DNA of 64,000 nt from contig JAMZNZ010000003.1 of NCBI GenBank assembly GCA_024178355.1, positions 62,001 to 126,000 of the forward strand, written 5' to 3'. This DNA is from Maricaulaceae bacterium EIL42A08. GTDB taxonomy: Bacteria > Pseudomonadota > Alphaproteobacteria > Caulobacterales > Maricaulaceae. Both the position numbers and the translations under genes were made by a program. A model generated the notes under the pieces. It did not search any database. It saw nothing but the letters and a program-made list of their open reading frames with translations, and had not been told where the DNA came from. Positions 19,409 to 28,289 of this stretch are shown here, piece by piece. Each line of letters begins with the position of its first letter. Positions within the stretch are counted from its first letter, which is position 1.

Positions 19409-20212
19409 GGTGCTGTCAGATTAAACGCCCTGTTATCGGGTTCGCTTCCAACCTGCTCGGATGAGCAACCCATTCCGCTATTTCAAAACGTCGCCTAAGA
19501 TCATCCGCCTGGCTGTGATGATGTATATCCGGTTCCCTCTGTCGCTTCGGAATGTCGAAGACCTACTCCATGAACGCGGCATCGACATCAGCCACGAGAC
19601 GGTTCGGTATTGGTGGAACCGGTTCGGTCCGCTCATGGCGAGCGAGATCAAGAAGCGCAGGTCTCAGCGGCTTCGCCAGGACACCCAGTGGCGTTGGCAT
19701 CTCGACGAGGTCTTCGTGAAGATCAACGGCGAGACGCACTATCTGTGGCGGGCCGTCGATCACGAGGGCGAGGTGTTGGAAACTTTCGTCACAAAGACGC
19801 GCGACAAGGCTTCAGCGCTGAAGTTCCTGAAGAAAGCGATGAAGCGATACGGCCGGCCGGAGGAAGTCGTCACGGACCGCCTTCGGTCATACGGCGCAGC
19901 CATGCCTGAGATCGGGAACGCCAATCGCCAGGTCACAGGCAGGCATGAAAATAATCGGGCTGAGAACTCACACTTGCCATTCCGAAGGCGGGAGCGGGCG
20001 ATGGCGCGGTTCCGGCAAATGCGAAGTCTGCAGAAGTTCGCCGCCGCCCACGCCTCCGTCCACAACCACTTCAACCACGACAGATCACTCGAACGCCGCA
20101 CCCGCTTCAAGGACCTGCGCAACGCAGCCCTTGCTGAGTGGCGCCAGCTGTTGGCCGCTTGAGGCTGCGCGTCGTGATTTCGGAGACCCGTTCGCGTTTG
20201 TCTGACAGTACC
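19409..20212 (+). mobile_element. IS6-family insertion sequence, copy B
   Basis: This 804-bp copy runs from GGTGCTGTCAGA at 19409 to TCTGACAGTACC ending at 20212. The left flank is a run of G (19401-19410, partly shared with the repeat end) and the right flank is GCCATTAT, so no target duplication is seen. It is in the same orientation and lineage as copy A, and the two enclose the truncated RTX gene and its secretion operon. Confidence 0.9.
19461..20162 (+). CDS. IS6-family transposase (copy B)
   Basis: This is an intact 233-residue transposase. It shares the lineage-specific stretch DISHETVRYWWNRFGPLMA with copy A and differs from it at scattered positions (for example ASEIKK instead of AREIKK, AAMPEIG instead of AAMREIG), so the copies are not fresh duplicates. 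The catalytic contexts WHLDE, VVTDR and NNRAENSH are kept. Confidence 0.93.
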   Translation: MSNPFRYFKTSPKIIRLAVMMYIRFPLSLRNVEDLLHERGIDISHETVRYWWNRFGPLMASEIKKRRSQRLRQDTQWRWHLDEVFVKINGETHYLWRAVDHEGEVLETFVTKTRDKASALKFLKKAMKRYGRPEEVVTDRLRSYGAAMPEIGNANRQVTGRHENNRAENSHLPFRRRERAMARFRQMRSLQKFAAAHASVHNHFNHDRSLERRTRFKDLRNAALAEWRQLLAA

Positions 20213-20317
20213 GCCATTATCCCTACTCTCTTCTCCGTTGATTTGAGCCCTGCCGGAATTGATCCGGACTCTGGCTTCCGGGAAACGGGCGCGTGCACGC
20301 GTAACGGTACAGCTCTC

Positions 20318-21283
20318 TCAGATCTCCAAGGTCGCAACGACCATGTAGGGGCCTTTTTTATGGGATGACCCCAGGAAATAGTACGGCCCCAGGTCAAAGC
20401 CCTGCGAGGTGACAAAAGCGGACAAAACGCTTTCTGGGTCGCTGGAAAAATCAAGGCCAAAGTTCAATGCCTCACCGGTCGCGTCCAGCGTCTTGGCGAA
20501 CACTCCCTTGCGCGCCATGTCCAGCATTCGATTGCCGTAAACATCGAGTATGACGGCACTACCGGCTGCTGCATTGCCTTTGATAGTCTCTAGCGTTTTC
20601 AGGACATCAGCTTCGCTGAGATAGAGGGTCACACCTTCCCACAGAAAGACTGTTTTCTTCTGCGGGTCATACGGCGATGCCGACAAGGCGTTTATCCAGT
20701 TCGGGTCTGCGAAATCAGCCTCGACATAATGGACATGGGCGGCATCTAGTCTTGCGCGTTTGACCGCCTTTCGCTTGGCCCGCTGCGGCGTCGGCATGTC
20801 CAGTTCGAATACCTTTAGATTTTTCGTGACCAGCGGGCCATAGGCTCGCGTATCGAGGCCAGCGCCGAGCACAACCAACTGCTCCGAGCGAGCGACATAT
20901 TCCTCGAGCAAGCCATCGAACCGGCGAGAACGGGAAAACACCATATTGGCAATTCCGCTTTTTTCGTCCTCCGGCAATTGCGGGTAGAGAATTGGCGCGC
21001 CTGCGATCTGCTTGGCGATCCACAGCGGAAACAAGGCAATTCTCAAGCCTGTGAGTGAGTTATTGGGAAGTTTTCCAGCCAATTTCGCGGACGCCGGATC
21101 CTTGCGTAAACCGAATACGTGCCCGGTCCATCGGCCATTGATAATTTCGACCGCGGTTTGAGAGAGGCCAAGCGCCTTGCTGCGCACAATCTGCTTATGG
21201 GCGACCCAGAGAACGCCAATGACCGAGAAAGCGATCCACATGAATTGCAGTGGAATATAGATCAACCAAGCAATCAAAGTCAT
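20318..21283 (-). CDS. Class I SAM-dependent methyltransferase, leucine carboxyl methyltransferase-like family
   Basis: This 321-residue protein begins with a hydrophobic stretch (about residues 1-30, LIAWLIYIPLQFMWIAFSVI) that looks like one membrane helix. The methyltransferase part has the SAM motif VVLGAGLDTRAYG, a following acidic ELD, and EGVTLYL. These fit the LCM/PpmA-like group often annotated as TIGR00027 methyltransferases, some of which act on small molecules. Substrate unknown. It is an isolated gene between IS6 copies B and C, with a C7-8 run (G on the coding strand) just before its start codon. Confidence 0.78.
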   Translation of the reverse strand: MTLIAWLIYIPLQFMWIAFSVIGVLWVAHKQIVRSKALGLSQTAVEIINGRWTGHVFGLRKDPASAKLAGKLPNNSLTGLRIALFPLWIAKQIAGAPILYPQLPEDEKSGIANMVFSRSRRFDGLLEEYVARSEQLVVLGAGLDTRAYGPLVTKNLKVFELDMPTPQRAKRKAVKRARLDAAHVHYVEADFADPNWINALSASPYDPQKKTVFLWEGVTLYLSEADVLKTLETIKGNAAAGSAVILDVYGNRMLDMARKGVFAKTLDATGEALNFGLDFSSDPESVLSAFVTSQGFDLGPYYFLGSSHKKGPYMVVATLEI

Positions 21284-21494
21284 GGTTTAGCCCCCCCCTT
21301 TGGACTGGATGGCCCCGTCGCACATCGCCCGCAATCTGCGAGCATAGCGCTGGAACAGTCTGGTGTGCCCGGCCCCTGTTCTGCAAGTGTCTCGTCGCGT
21401 TATTTTTATCGTCGGATCCCGCGCGCGCCGCTCGCGTCCGATACTTCCGCCACTATTTTCCCAACTGCCCGGTTTTGCCCGTCATCGTGCTGAG

Positions 21495-21589
21495 GGCGTT
21501 GTCAGAAGAAAAACGGTTTGAGCGGATTGGCTTGAAACCGTAGCGTTTTCTGATGCGCAATCCGTTCCGATACTTCAAGACCTCGCCTG
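21495..21589 (+). mobile_element. IS6 copy D, left fragment interrupted by copy C
   Basis: A degenerate terminal repeat (GGCGTTGTCAGA at 21495) is followed at the usual distance by an ATG opening MRNPFRYFKTSP, the start of an IS6 transposase. The frame stops at the left end of copy C. The missing rest resumes on the other side of copy C at 22396, so the two parts were one element. Confidence 0.75.
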
Positions 21590-22395
21590 GGTCCTGTCAG
21601 ATTAAACGCCATGTTATCGGGTTCAGCCCCAATCTGCCCGGATGAGCAACCCGTTTCGTTACTTCAAAACGTCGCCTGAGGTCATCCGCTTGGCGGTGAT
21701 GATGTACATCCGCTTCCCGCTCTCGCTCAGGAACGTGGAGGACCTACTCCATGAGCGAGGGATCGACGTCACGCATGAGACAGTGCGCTTCTGTTGGAAC
21801 CGGTTCGGCCCGATGATGGCGCGTGAGATCAAGAAGCGTCGATCTCAGCACCTTCGCCAGATCACTCAATGGCGGTGGCACCTGGATGAGGTGTTTGTGA
21901 AGATAAATGGCGAGACCCACTACTTATGGCGGGCTGTGGATCACGAAGGCGAGGTGCTGGAACCCTTTGTCACGAAGAAACGCGATAAGGCTTCGGCACT
22001 GAAATGCCTCAAGAAAGCGATGAAGCGCTACGGTAAGCCGCAAGAAGTTGTAACTGACAGACTTCGCTCATACCGGGCAGCGATGCGTGAGCTAGGAAAC
22101 GCCGAACGTCAGATCACGGGCCGGCATGAAAACAACCGCGCAGAAAACTCGCACCTCCCGTTCCGACGACGGGAGCGGGCGATGTCACGGTTCAGGCAGA
22201 TGCGAAGTCTGCAAAAGTTCGCCGCCACCCATGCTTCCGTTCACAACCACTTCAACCACGACCGCTCCTTAGAACGCCGATCCAGATTCAAGGATCTTCG
22301 CCAAGCCGCCCTCACCGAGTGGCGTAAGTTGCTGCTGGCCTAAACTCGTGCGCTGCTAGCTATTCGAGACTTGTCCGCGTTAGTCTGACAGCACC
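21590..22395 (+). mobile_element. IS6-family insertion sequence, copy C
   Basis: This 806-bp copy has GGTCCTGTCAGA at 21590 and TCTGACAGCACC ending at 22395. It lies inside the transposase gene of another IS6 element (copy D). Compared with intact copies, about 20 bp of the host element are missing at the junction, and there is no 8-bp duplication. Its transposase is closest to copy E, which lies in inverted orientation beyond the galactoside operon. Confidence 0.9.
21642..22343 (+). CDS. IS6-family transposase (copy C)
   Basis: This is a 233-residue transposase with open frame and catalytic contexts intact. Two positions that are conserved aromatics in the other copies are cysteine here: FCWNRF instead of FWWNRF, and ALKCLKK instead of ALKFLKK. 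Activity may be reduced. It shares DVT-ETVRF and SRFKDLRQAAL with copy E, defining a second lineage separate from A and B. Confidence 0.9.
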   Translation: MSNPFRYFKTSPEVIRLAVMMYIRFPLSLRNVEDLLHERGIDVTHETVRFCWNRFGPMMAREIKKRRSQHLRQITQWRWHLDEVFVKINGETHYLWRAVDHEGEVLEPFVTKKRDKASALKCLKKAMKRYGKPQEVVTDRLRSYRAAMRELGNAERQITGRHENNRAENSHLPFRRRERAMSRFRQMRSLQKFAATHASVHNHFNHDRSLERRSRFKDLRQAALTEWRKLLLA

Positions 22396-22926
22396 ATGAT
22401 GTATATTCGCTTTCCGCTCTCACTACGGAACGTCGAAGATCTGCTGCACGAGCGCGGGATCGACATCACGCATGAGACGGTGCGTTTCTGGTGGAACCGG
22501 TTCGGTCCACTCTTCGCGAAGTCGATCCGAAGACGCCGCCTCCAGAACGCCAACTACTCGAACTGGACCTGGCATCTCGACGAAGTTTTCGTCCGGATAA
22601 ACGGCGAACTCCACTATCTCTGGCGCGCTGTTGATCACGAGGGTGAAGTGCTGGAGGCGTTTGTCACCAAACGCCGTGATCGCAAGGCTGCGTTGAAGTT
22701 TCTGCGTAAGGCTATGAAGCGGTATGGTCCGCCGGACCAAGTCGTCACCGACAAGTTGCCATCCTACAAAGCCGCGCTTCGTGAACTGGGAGTTGCCCAC
22801 CGACAGACAACCGGGAAGTGGCTCAACAATCGGGCCGAAAACTCACATCAACCGCTGCGGCGACGAGAGAAGATCATGAACCGATTCAGATCGATGCGAA
22901 GTCTTCAGAAGTTCGCCGCCGCCCAG
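22396..22926 (+). pseudogene. IS6-family transposase of copy D, right fragment
   Basis: The frame begins MMYIRFPLSLRNVEDLL at the exact edge of copy C and continues to RSMRSLQKFAAAQ, where it runs into another terminal repeat at 22927. The N-terminal 12 codons lie at 21555-21589 on the other side of copy C; the C-terminal 40 or so residues are lost. The protein differs clearly from A, B, C and E (KSIRRRRLQNANYSNWTW, GKWLNNRAENSHQPLRRRE), so it is a third IS6 lineage. Confidence 0.85.
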
Positions 22927-23047
22927 GGTGCTGTCAGACGAAATCGAAGCCGTCTCGAAGAAAACGCCAGAAATCCCGAATAGCGTCTATTCTCATACTG
23001 GCATTTCACCGGCAAGCCGATACCGAGCCGTTTGATTTGACAATGCC
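22927..23047. mobile_element. 121-bp segment bounded by two IS6-type terminal repeats
   Basis: It starts GGTGCTGTCAGA at 22927 and ends TTTGACAATGCC at 23047, an imperfect inverted repeat. Read on the reverse strand, the right part (GGCATTGTCAAAT, then CGGCTCGGTATCGG) resembles the left end of copy E. There is no transposase gene inside. It could be an internally deleted IS6 copy or a MITE-like derivative. Confidence 0.6.
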
Positions 23048-23149
23048 CACAGCCCCGGTTGCTTCTGCCGGCTCCCCGTTTTCCCAGCGATAGCGAGCGT
23101 TGTGTCTCGGGGCTAATCGTTTCATGCTTTGCGAACGCAGGGGACGATC

Positions 23150-24217
23150 ATGCAAGCTGAGTGTCTGAGGGGCCGCGCAATCCAGTATTATCGCCGCCGG
23201 CATGAAAAACCGGATGGCCGCGCGCTTCTTCTCTATGGTTATGAACCACACTCGGGCGAGTCAGGCCCGGAATTCGAAGACCCGGTGTCGTCCGGTTCCG
23301 AGATGCGCTTCCATCCGTTGCGGCAGGAATGGGCACTATATTCGCCGCATCGGCAGAACCGGACTTTCCAGCCATCCAAGGCGGCCAATCCGCTCGCCCC
23401 GGCCACACAGGACGGCGCGATCACCGAGATCCCGTTTTCCGACTTTGAACTTGCCGTGTTCGGCAATCGCTTTCCCAGCCTGCATCCCGAGGCGCCTGAC
23501 CCCGCAGCGGCGAGCTGGAAAACCCAGCCTGCCAGGGGCGATGCAGAAGTCGTGGTCTATTCACCCGAAGATACCGGCTCGCTCGCGACGATCGGCCAGG
23601 ACAGGCGTATCCTTCTGATCGAAGCGATGATCGACCGGTATCAGCATCATTTTGAGGCCGGCGCAGCTTATGTTCTGCCCTTTGAAAATCGTGGCGAGGC
23701 CGTGGGCGTAACGCTCTCTCATCCGCATGGCCAGATTTATGCCTTTCCGGTGGTTCCAGAGCCGCAGGTAAAGGCTGAGGCGGCTTTCGCCGCCGGCTAT
23801 GATCTGGAGGCAGATCGTCAATCCTGGGGCAAAGATTTCGCTATAGCCGAGGCGGGCGGTCTGCAATCCTGGTGCCCGCCTTTTGCGCGTTTTCCTTATG
23901 AGGTCTGGATTTCCACACGTGCTCGGCGCGCGGGACCCTGGGAGTTTTCATCAGAGGACGTCGAAGGTCTTGCCACCCTGCTCGGCGATACAGTCGCGCG
24001 TTATGATCGCCTGTTTGAACAGCCCATGCCCTACATGATGAGCTTTCAGGCGGCCCCGGCGGATACATCCGGTGCCTTCCAGTTCACCGTGCAATTCTAT
24101 CCCATAATGCGCGCGGCCGGGCGATTGAAATACCTCGCCGGTGTTGAGCAGGCGACGGGTATCTTTACCGTCGATGTAGATCCGAAAGCGGCGGCGAAGG
24201 CGCTGCGCGACACCTGA
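23150..24217 (+). CDS. galT: Galactose-1-phosphate uridylyltransferase
   Basis: GalT swaps UMP between UDP-glucose and galactose-1-phosphate in the Leloir pathway. The ATG at 23150 follows AGGGGACG and gives 355 residues; a TTG 21 bp upstream is less likely. The catalytic histidine motif HPHGQIYAFP is present, preceded by the family block FENRGEAVGVTLS. The N-terminal segment MRFHPLRQEWALYSPHRQNR is also typical. It is the first gene of a tight operon, starting about 100 bp from IS debris, so its original promoter may have been lost or replaced. Confidence 0.93.
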   Translation: MQAECLRGRAIQYYRRRHEKPDGRALLLYGYEPHSGESGPEFEDPVSSGSEMRFHPLRQEWALYSPHRQNRTFQPSKAANPLAPATQDGAITEIPFSDFELAVFGNRFPSLHPEAPDPAAASWKTQPARGDAEVVVYSPEDTGSLATIGQDRRILLIEAMIDRYQHHFEAGAAYVLPFENRGEAVGVTLSHPHGQIYAFPVVPEPQVKAEAAFAAGYDLEADRQSWGKDFAIAEAGGLQSWCPPFARFPYEVWISTRARRAGPWEFSSEDVEGLATLLGDTVARYDRLFEQPMPYMMSFQAAPADTSGAFQFTVQFYPIMRAAGRLKYLAGVEQATGIFTVDVDPKAAAKALRDT

Positions 24218-25233
24218 TGAACTTGCAAAGCTGGACACCGGGCCGGGTGAATCTGATCGGCGAATGGATCGATTTTAATGGCGGAACCGTTCTGCCGGCA
24301 TCCCTGCCGCTCGGCGTTGAGATCACCCTGGATCCAAGCCCGGACAATTTTGATCATGTCACCTCGGCCCAGTTTCCCGGAAAAGCTTCAGCGGAGCAGG
24401 ATGCGCCGGCGCAAAAACACTGGGCAGATTATGTTTTTGGCGCACTCCAGACGGCCCGCAAGCAGGGCTGGATCAAAGGCGCGCAGACCGTGCGTCTCGA
24501 CAGCACAATTCCGGCGGGAGCAGGCGTGTCGTCATCCGCAGCAGTTACCGTAGGTGTGCTGAAAGCCTGTGTTCCAAACGGCGTCGATCCAACAAGGATC
24601 GCGCTTCTGGCTCAATCGGTTGAGAACGAATTCATCGGCGTTCCGTGCGGGATCATGGACCAGATGGCGGTCGCCCATGCCCGGCCGGGCGAAGCGCTCG
24701 CGCTGGATACCCGCGCCTTGAAATTTGAACAACTGGCGATCCCGGAGGGTTGGACGTTCGCCGTCATTAATTCCGGTATTGAACGCAAGCTGGCAGATGG
24801 GCGCTATAAAGAACGGCGGGACGCCTGTCTGGCGGCGGCAAAGTATCTCGGCATCGACTATTTGTGCGATGCCGAAGATTTGTCTGCCTTGCCATCGAAC
24901 CTTCATCCAATCGGCCAACATGTGCTGAGCGAGGAAGCACGTTCCAGGGCCGCTATCGCCGCCTTGCGCCGCTCAGACGCTCTCGCTTTCGGCCATCAGA
25001 TGTTGGCCAGCCATGCCTCTTTGCGGAAAGACTTCAAAGTCTCGACGCCGGAAATTGATGCTCTCGTAGATGATGCCGTGCAGCTGGGGGCCTGGGGCGC
25101 GCGCATTACGGGTGCCGGTTTTGGAGGCTGCATTGTCGTGCTGCTGGTGGACATCAAACCCGCACAGTGGTGGGCGGACCTTCATGCAGCTCACCCCGCT
25201 TCCCGCTGGATTTGCGATGTCAAAGCCGGTTAG
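24217..25233 (+). CDS. galK: Galactokinase, GHMP family, with altered sugar-binding motif
   Basis: The start codon overlaps the galT stop codon by one base. This 338-residue protein has the three GHMP motifs: PGRVNLIGEWIDFNGG (residues 8-23), GAGVSSSAAVTVG, and GAGFGGCIVVL. In the usual galactokinase signature GEHxDYN a histidine follows the glutamate; here it is tryptophan (Trp17), while Glu16 and Asp19 are kept. The catalytic Asp in GIMDQMAV is present. It would phosphorylate galactose at C1. The Trp may be a lineage variant or may alter specificity. Confidence 0.9.
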   Translation: MNLQSWTPGRVNLIGEWIDFNGGTVLPASLPLGVEITLDPSPDNFDHVTSAQFPGKASAEQDAPAQKHWADYVFGALQTARKQGWIKGAQTVRLDSTIPAGAGVSSSAAVTVGVLKACVPNGVDPTRIALLAQSVENEFIGVPCGIMDQMAVAHARPGEALALDTRALKFEQLAIPEGWTFAVINSGIERKLADGRYKERRDACLAAAKYLGIDYLCDAEDLSALPSNLHPIGQHVLSEEARSRAAIAALRRSDALAFGHQMLASHASLRKDFKVSTPEIDALVDDAVQLGAWGARITGAGFGGCIVVLLVDIKPAQWWADLHAAHPASRWICDVKAG

Positions 25234-25254
25234 CGTGTCGGAAGGGGGAGCGTG

Positions 25255-26232
25255 ATGAAAGTTCTCGTGCTCGGCGGGGCCGGCTATATCGGATCGCATG
25301 TTTGCAAGGCGATTGCCGCGCGCGGCGATACGCCTGTCGTGTTTGATAATCTGTCCGCCGGTCACCGTGAATTCGTGCAGTGGGGTGATCTTGCGGAAGG
25401 CGATATTCGCGATGCTTCGGTGCTGGATGATGCCTTTGCGCACCATAAACCCGATGCCGTCATGCATTTTGCGGCTTCAATTGAGGTTGGCATTGGTGAG
25501 CGGGAACCCCTGGCCTTCTGGCAAAATAATGTCGCCGGCACGCTGAATGTTCTGGAGGCCATGGCCCGGCATGGCTGCGCGCATTTTGTGTTTTCATCAA
25601 CCTGCGCGGTCTATGGCCAGCCGGATCAATTGCCGATTACCGAGGCAGAACCGCGAAAGCCGGGCAATGTCTATGGCCGCACCAAGCTGGCGGTAGAACG
25701 CATACTGGAAGATGTTTCCGCTGCTTCATCCCTACGGTTTGCGGCGCTTCGCTATTTCAATGCGGCCGGGGCCAGCCCGGAAGCCGAGATCGGCGAAAAG
25801 CATGATCCGGAAACACACCTTATTCCCAACGCGCTGAAAGCGGCGGCCGGATTGCTCGAGCGCTTTCACCTCTTCGGCGACGACTATCCCACCCGCGACG
25901 GCACCTGTGTTCGGGATTTTGTCCATGTCGAGGATCTGGCCCAAGGGCATCTGGCGGCGCTGGATCGGCTGGTTGGCGGCCATAAGAGCTTCGCCTGTAA
26001 TCTGGGCACCGGACAGGGTACGACCGTGAAAGAGGTCATCGCAGCCGTCGAAACGGTTACGGGAAAATCCGTGCCATTGGAAACCCATCCGCGAAGGCCG
26101 GGAGATGCCGCAGAGCTTTATGCCGATACCTGTAAGGCCCGTGACCTTCTGGGCTTTAATCCAGCCCGTTCCGACATCCAGACGATTGTCGAGGACGCCT
26201 GGCGCTTTCATCAAAAGGACTGGGCGCTGTGA
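25255..26232 (+). CDS. galE: UDP-glucose 4-epimerase
   Basis: GalE interconverts UDP-galactose and UDP-glucose, closing the Leloir cycle. The ATG at 25255 gives 325 residues, preceded by GGAAGGGGGAG; a GTG one codon upstream is possible. This extended SDR has the NAD motif GGAGYIGSH, the active-site segment FSSTCAVYG with YGRTKLAVE (Tyr-x-x-x-Lys), and RYFNAAGA. The stop overlaps the GTG start of the alpha-galactosidase. Confidence 0.95.
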   Translation: MKVLVLGGAGYIGSHVCKAIAARGDTPVVFDNLSAGHREFVQWGDLAEGDIRDASVLDDAFAHHKPDAVMHFAASIEVGIGEREPLAFWQNNVAGTLNVLEAMARHGCAHFVFSSTCAVYGQPDQLPITEAEPRKPGNVYGRTKLAVERILEDVSAASSLRFAALRYFNAAGASPEAEIGEKHDPETHLIPNALKAAAGLLERFHLFGDDYPTRDGTCVRDFVHVEDLAQGHLAALDRLVGGHKSFACNLGTGQGTTVKEVIAAVETVTGKSVPLETHPRRPGDAAELYADTCKARDLLGFNPARSDIQTIVEDAWRFHQKDWAL

Positions 26233-28289
26233 AGGCACGGCTGGACGGTGAAACGCTCTCCCTGATTGTCGAGCAGGGCGAAGACGGCTGCGTCCATCTC
26301 GTCTGGTTCGGGCCGAAAGAGCTCGAGCATATGGCGAGCGCACCAGCGTTTCAGCGACTTCCCGCCAGCCCGGATGTTCCCGTCGGTCCGGTCCTGATGC
26401 CGGAACACGGCAACGGGTTTCACGGTATTCCGCAAATCGAAGCCCACTGTGTTTCATCCAATCGGCGCATCCAATTGGCGTCGCCAGACATTCAGGCCGA
26501 TTCAGACCTGATCTGCCTGGTGAGCGCGGATAAATCGGCTGGCCTGTCCGTGCAGTGCGAGATCAGGTTCGAAGGCGATGCGCTGATCGTCGAAACAAAT
26601 GCGGTGAATGGTGGAAGCGAGCCGGTGTGTATCGCCCGGCTGGCTTCGGCCCTTTTGCCGGCACCCGATTGGGCCAAGGAACTCCTGACCCATGCCGGGG
26701 CCTGGGGCCGCGAAGGTCATGTGGCGCGGCGCGCGTTTGAAACCGGGCGAATTGAACAGCTCGGCCGTGGCGGGCGGCCCGGCTTTGATGGCGGGCCAAC
26801 ACTAACGCTTCTGGATAGCCGAACCAGCGAACATTCAGGCAAAGCCCTGACAGCTCATCTGGCCTGGAGTGGGCCTTTTCGTCTGGCGGTAGAGCGGGCG
26901 GTGGATGGCACCGGACAAATCCTGGCTGAACAACTCTTCGCGCCGGGTGAATGTATTCTGGAGCCCGGAAAGCGTCTTAATCTCCCACCGGCCATACTGG
27001 CGCTTTCACATTCCGGCCTGCAGGGCTTTTCGGACATTTTCCATCAGGAGTTCAGACGGCGTTCCCGCTCAATCAAACGCCGTGTTCACTTTAACACCTG
27101 GGAAGCGCGATATTTCGAGGTCAATGAGGCCGATTGCATAGAGTTGGCGCAACAGGCCGCAGAGCTCGGTATTGAGCGCTTCGTGCTCGATGATGGCTGG
27201 TTCAAGGGCCGGAATGACGACACCACCAGCCTCGGTGACTGGGTGGTTGATGAAGAAAAGTTTCCCAATGGCCTCGGCCCGCTGATCGACGCGGTTGATG
27301 CGGCCGGAATGGATTTTGGCCTCTGGGTTGAACCGGAAATGGTCAGCCCGAACAGCGATCTCTACCGAGCGCACCCGGATTGGGTGCTGGGTTATCCCGA
27401 AGCCGATCTGCCGACCGGCCGCAACCAGCTCGTCCTCGATCTTGCCCTGCCGGAAGTTCAGAATTTTCTTTTTTCTTCGATCAGTGGACTGCTGGATCGC
27501 TGGCCGATTGCCTATCTAAAATGGGATTGCAATCGCGATCTCTATCCGGCCACCCGGGACGGCGTTGCGCGCGCCGGATTGCAAACAGATGGGCTTTACG
27601 CGCTGCTGGATCGGTTGCGGGACGCTCACCCGGATGTCGAAATTGAAAGCTGCGCCAGTGGGGGCGGCCGGATTGACGCTGGTATCGCGCGCTTTACCCA
27701 GCGATTCTGGACGAGCGATGCGACCGATGCCATCGACCGCATTCGTATCCAGCGCGCGGCCAGCCTGATTGTCCCGCCGGAAATGCTCGGCGCCCACATT
27801 AGCCCCAGCCCCAACCCCATGACCGGCCGGCAGGTTCCAATGACCTTCCGGGTGCTAACCGCTTTTTTTGGACATCTGGGGCTGGAGGCGGATCCAGCAA
27901 AGCTGGGCGGTCAGGATCGTGCGGTCTTGATGCGAGCTATTGATCTCTACAAACGTCACCGTGACTGGATGAGTGAAGGACGGCTGGTCCGGGTCGGTGA
28001 GGCGGGTGATGATCCGGATGTCAAGATTCTGGTCTCCGAAATGGGCGATCAAGCGCTCTTGCGTATCCTGCGTCTCAACACGCCGGAGCGCCCGCTTCAG
28101 CCACGCACTCTATTGGCGAGGCTGGAAAGCGCGGCGCAATACGAGCTCAATGAAATCGCCTTCGAAGGCGAACCAGACCTCTGGCCGGTTGGCCAGTTTT
28201 CGGGCGCAGGCCTGATGGCAGAGGGCCTGTCGCTTGATCCCGGCAAGGCGCTGACGGGCCGCCTTATCCATCTGAAGAGGATCACCTGA
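26229..28289 (+). CDS. Alpha-galactosidase, GH36
   Basis: This 686-residue protein has a GTG start inside the galE stop. It has an N-terminal beta-sandwich domain, a central TIM barrel, and a C-terminal sheet domain as in GH36. The nucleophile Asp433 is in YLKWDCNRDL and the acid/base region is SCASGGGRIDAG followed by WTSDATDAIDR. FVLDDGWFKGRNDD and GLWVEPEMV are also family blocks. There is no signal peptide, so alpha-galactosides must be imported before cleavage. It releases galactose for the Leloir genes upstream. Confidence 0.94.
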   Translation: MKARLDGETLSLIVEQGEDGCVHLVWFGPKELEHMASAPAFQRLPASPDVPVGPVLMPEHGNGFHGIPQIEAHCVSSNRRIQLASPDIQADSDLICLVSADKSAGLSVQCEIRFEGDALIVETNAVNGGSEPVCIARLASALLPAPDWAKELLTHAGAWGREGHVARRAFETGRIEQLGRGGRPGFDGGPTLTLLDSRTSEHSGKALTAHLAWSGPFRLAVERAVDGTGQILAEQLFAPGECILEPGKRLNLPPAILALSHSGLQGFSDIFHQEFRRRSRSIKRRVHFNTWEARYFEVNEADCIELAQQAAELGIERFVLDDGWFKGRNDDTTSLGDWVVDEEKFPNGLGPLIDAVDAAGMDFGLWVEPEMVSPNSDLYRAHPDWVLGYPEADLPTGRNQLVLDLALPEVQNFLFSSISGLLDRWPIAYLKWDCNRDLYPATRDGVARAGLQTDGLYALLDRLRDAHPDVEIESCASGGGRIDAGIARFTQRFWTSDATDAIDRIRIQRAASLIVPPEMLGAHISPSPNPMTGRQVPMTFRVLTAFFGHLGLEADPAKLGGQDRAVLMRAIDLYKRHRDWMSEGRLVRVGEAGDDPDVKILVSEMGDQALLRILRLNTPERPLQPRTLLARLESAAQYELNEIAFEGEPDLWPVGQFSGAGLMAEGLSLDPGKALTGRLIHLKRIT

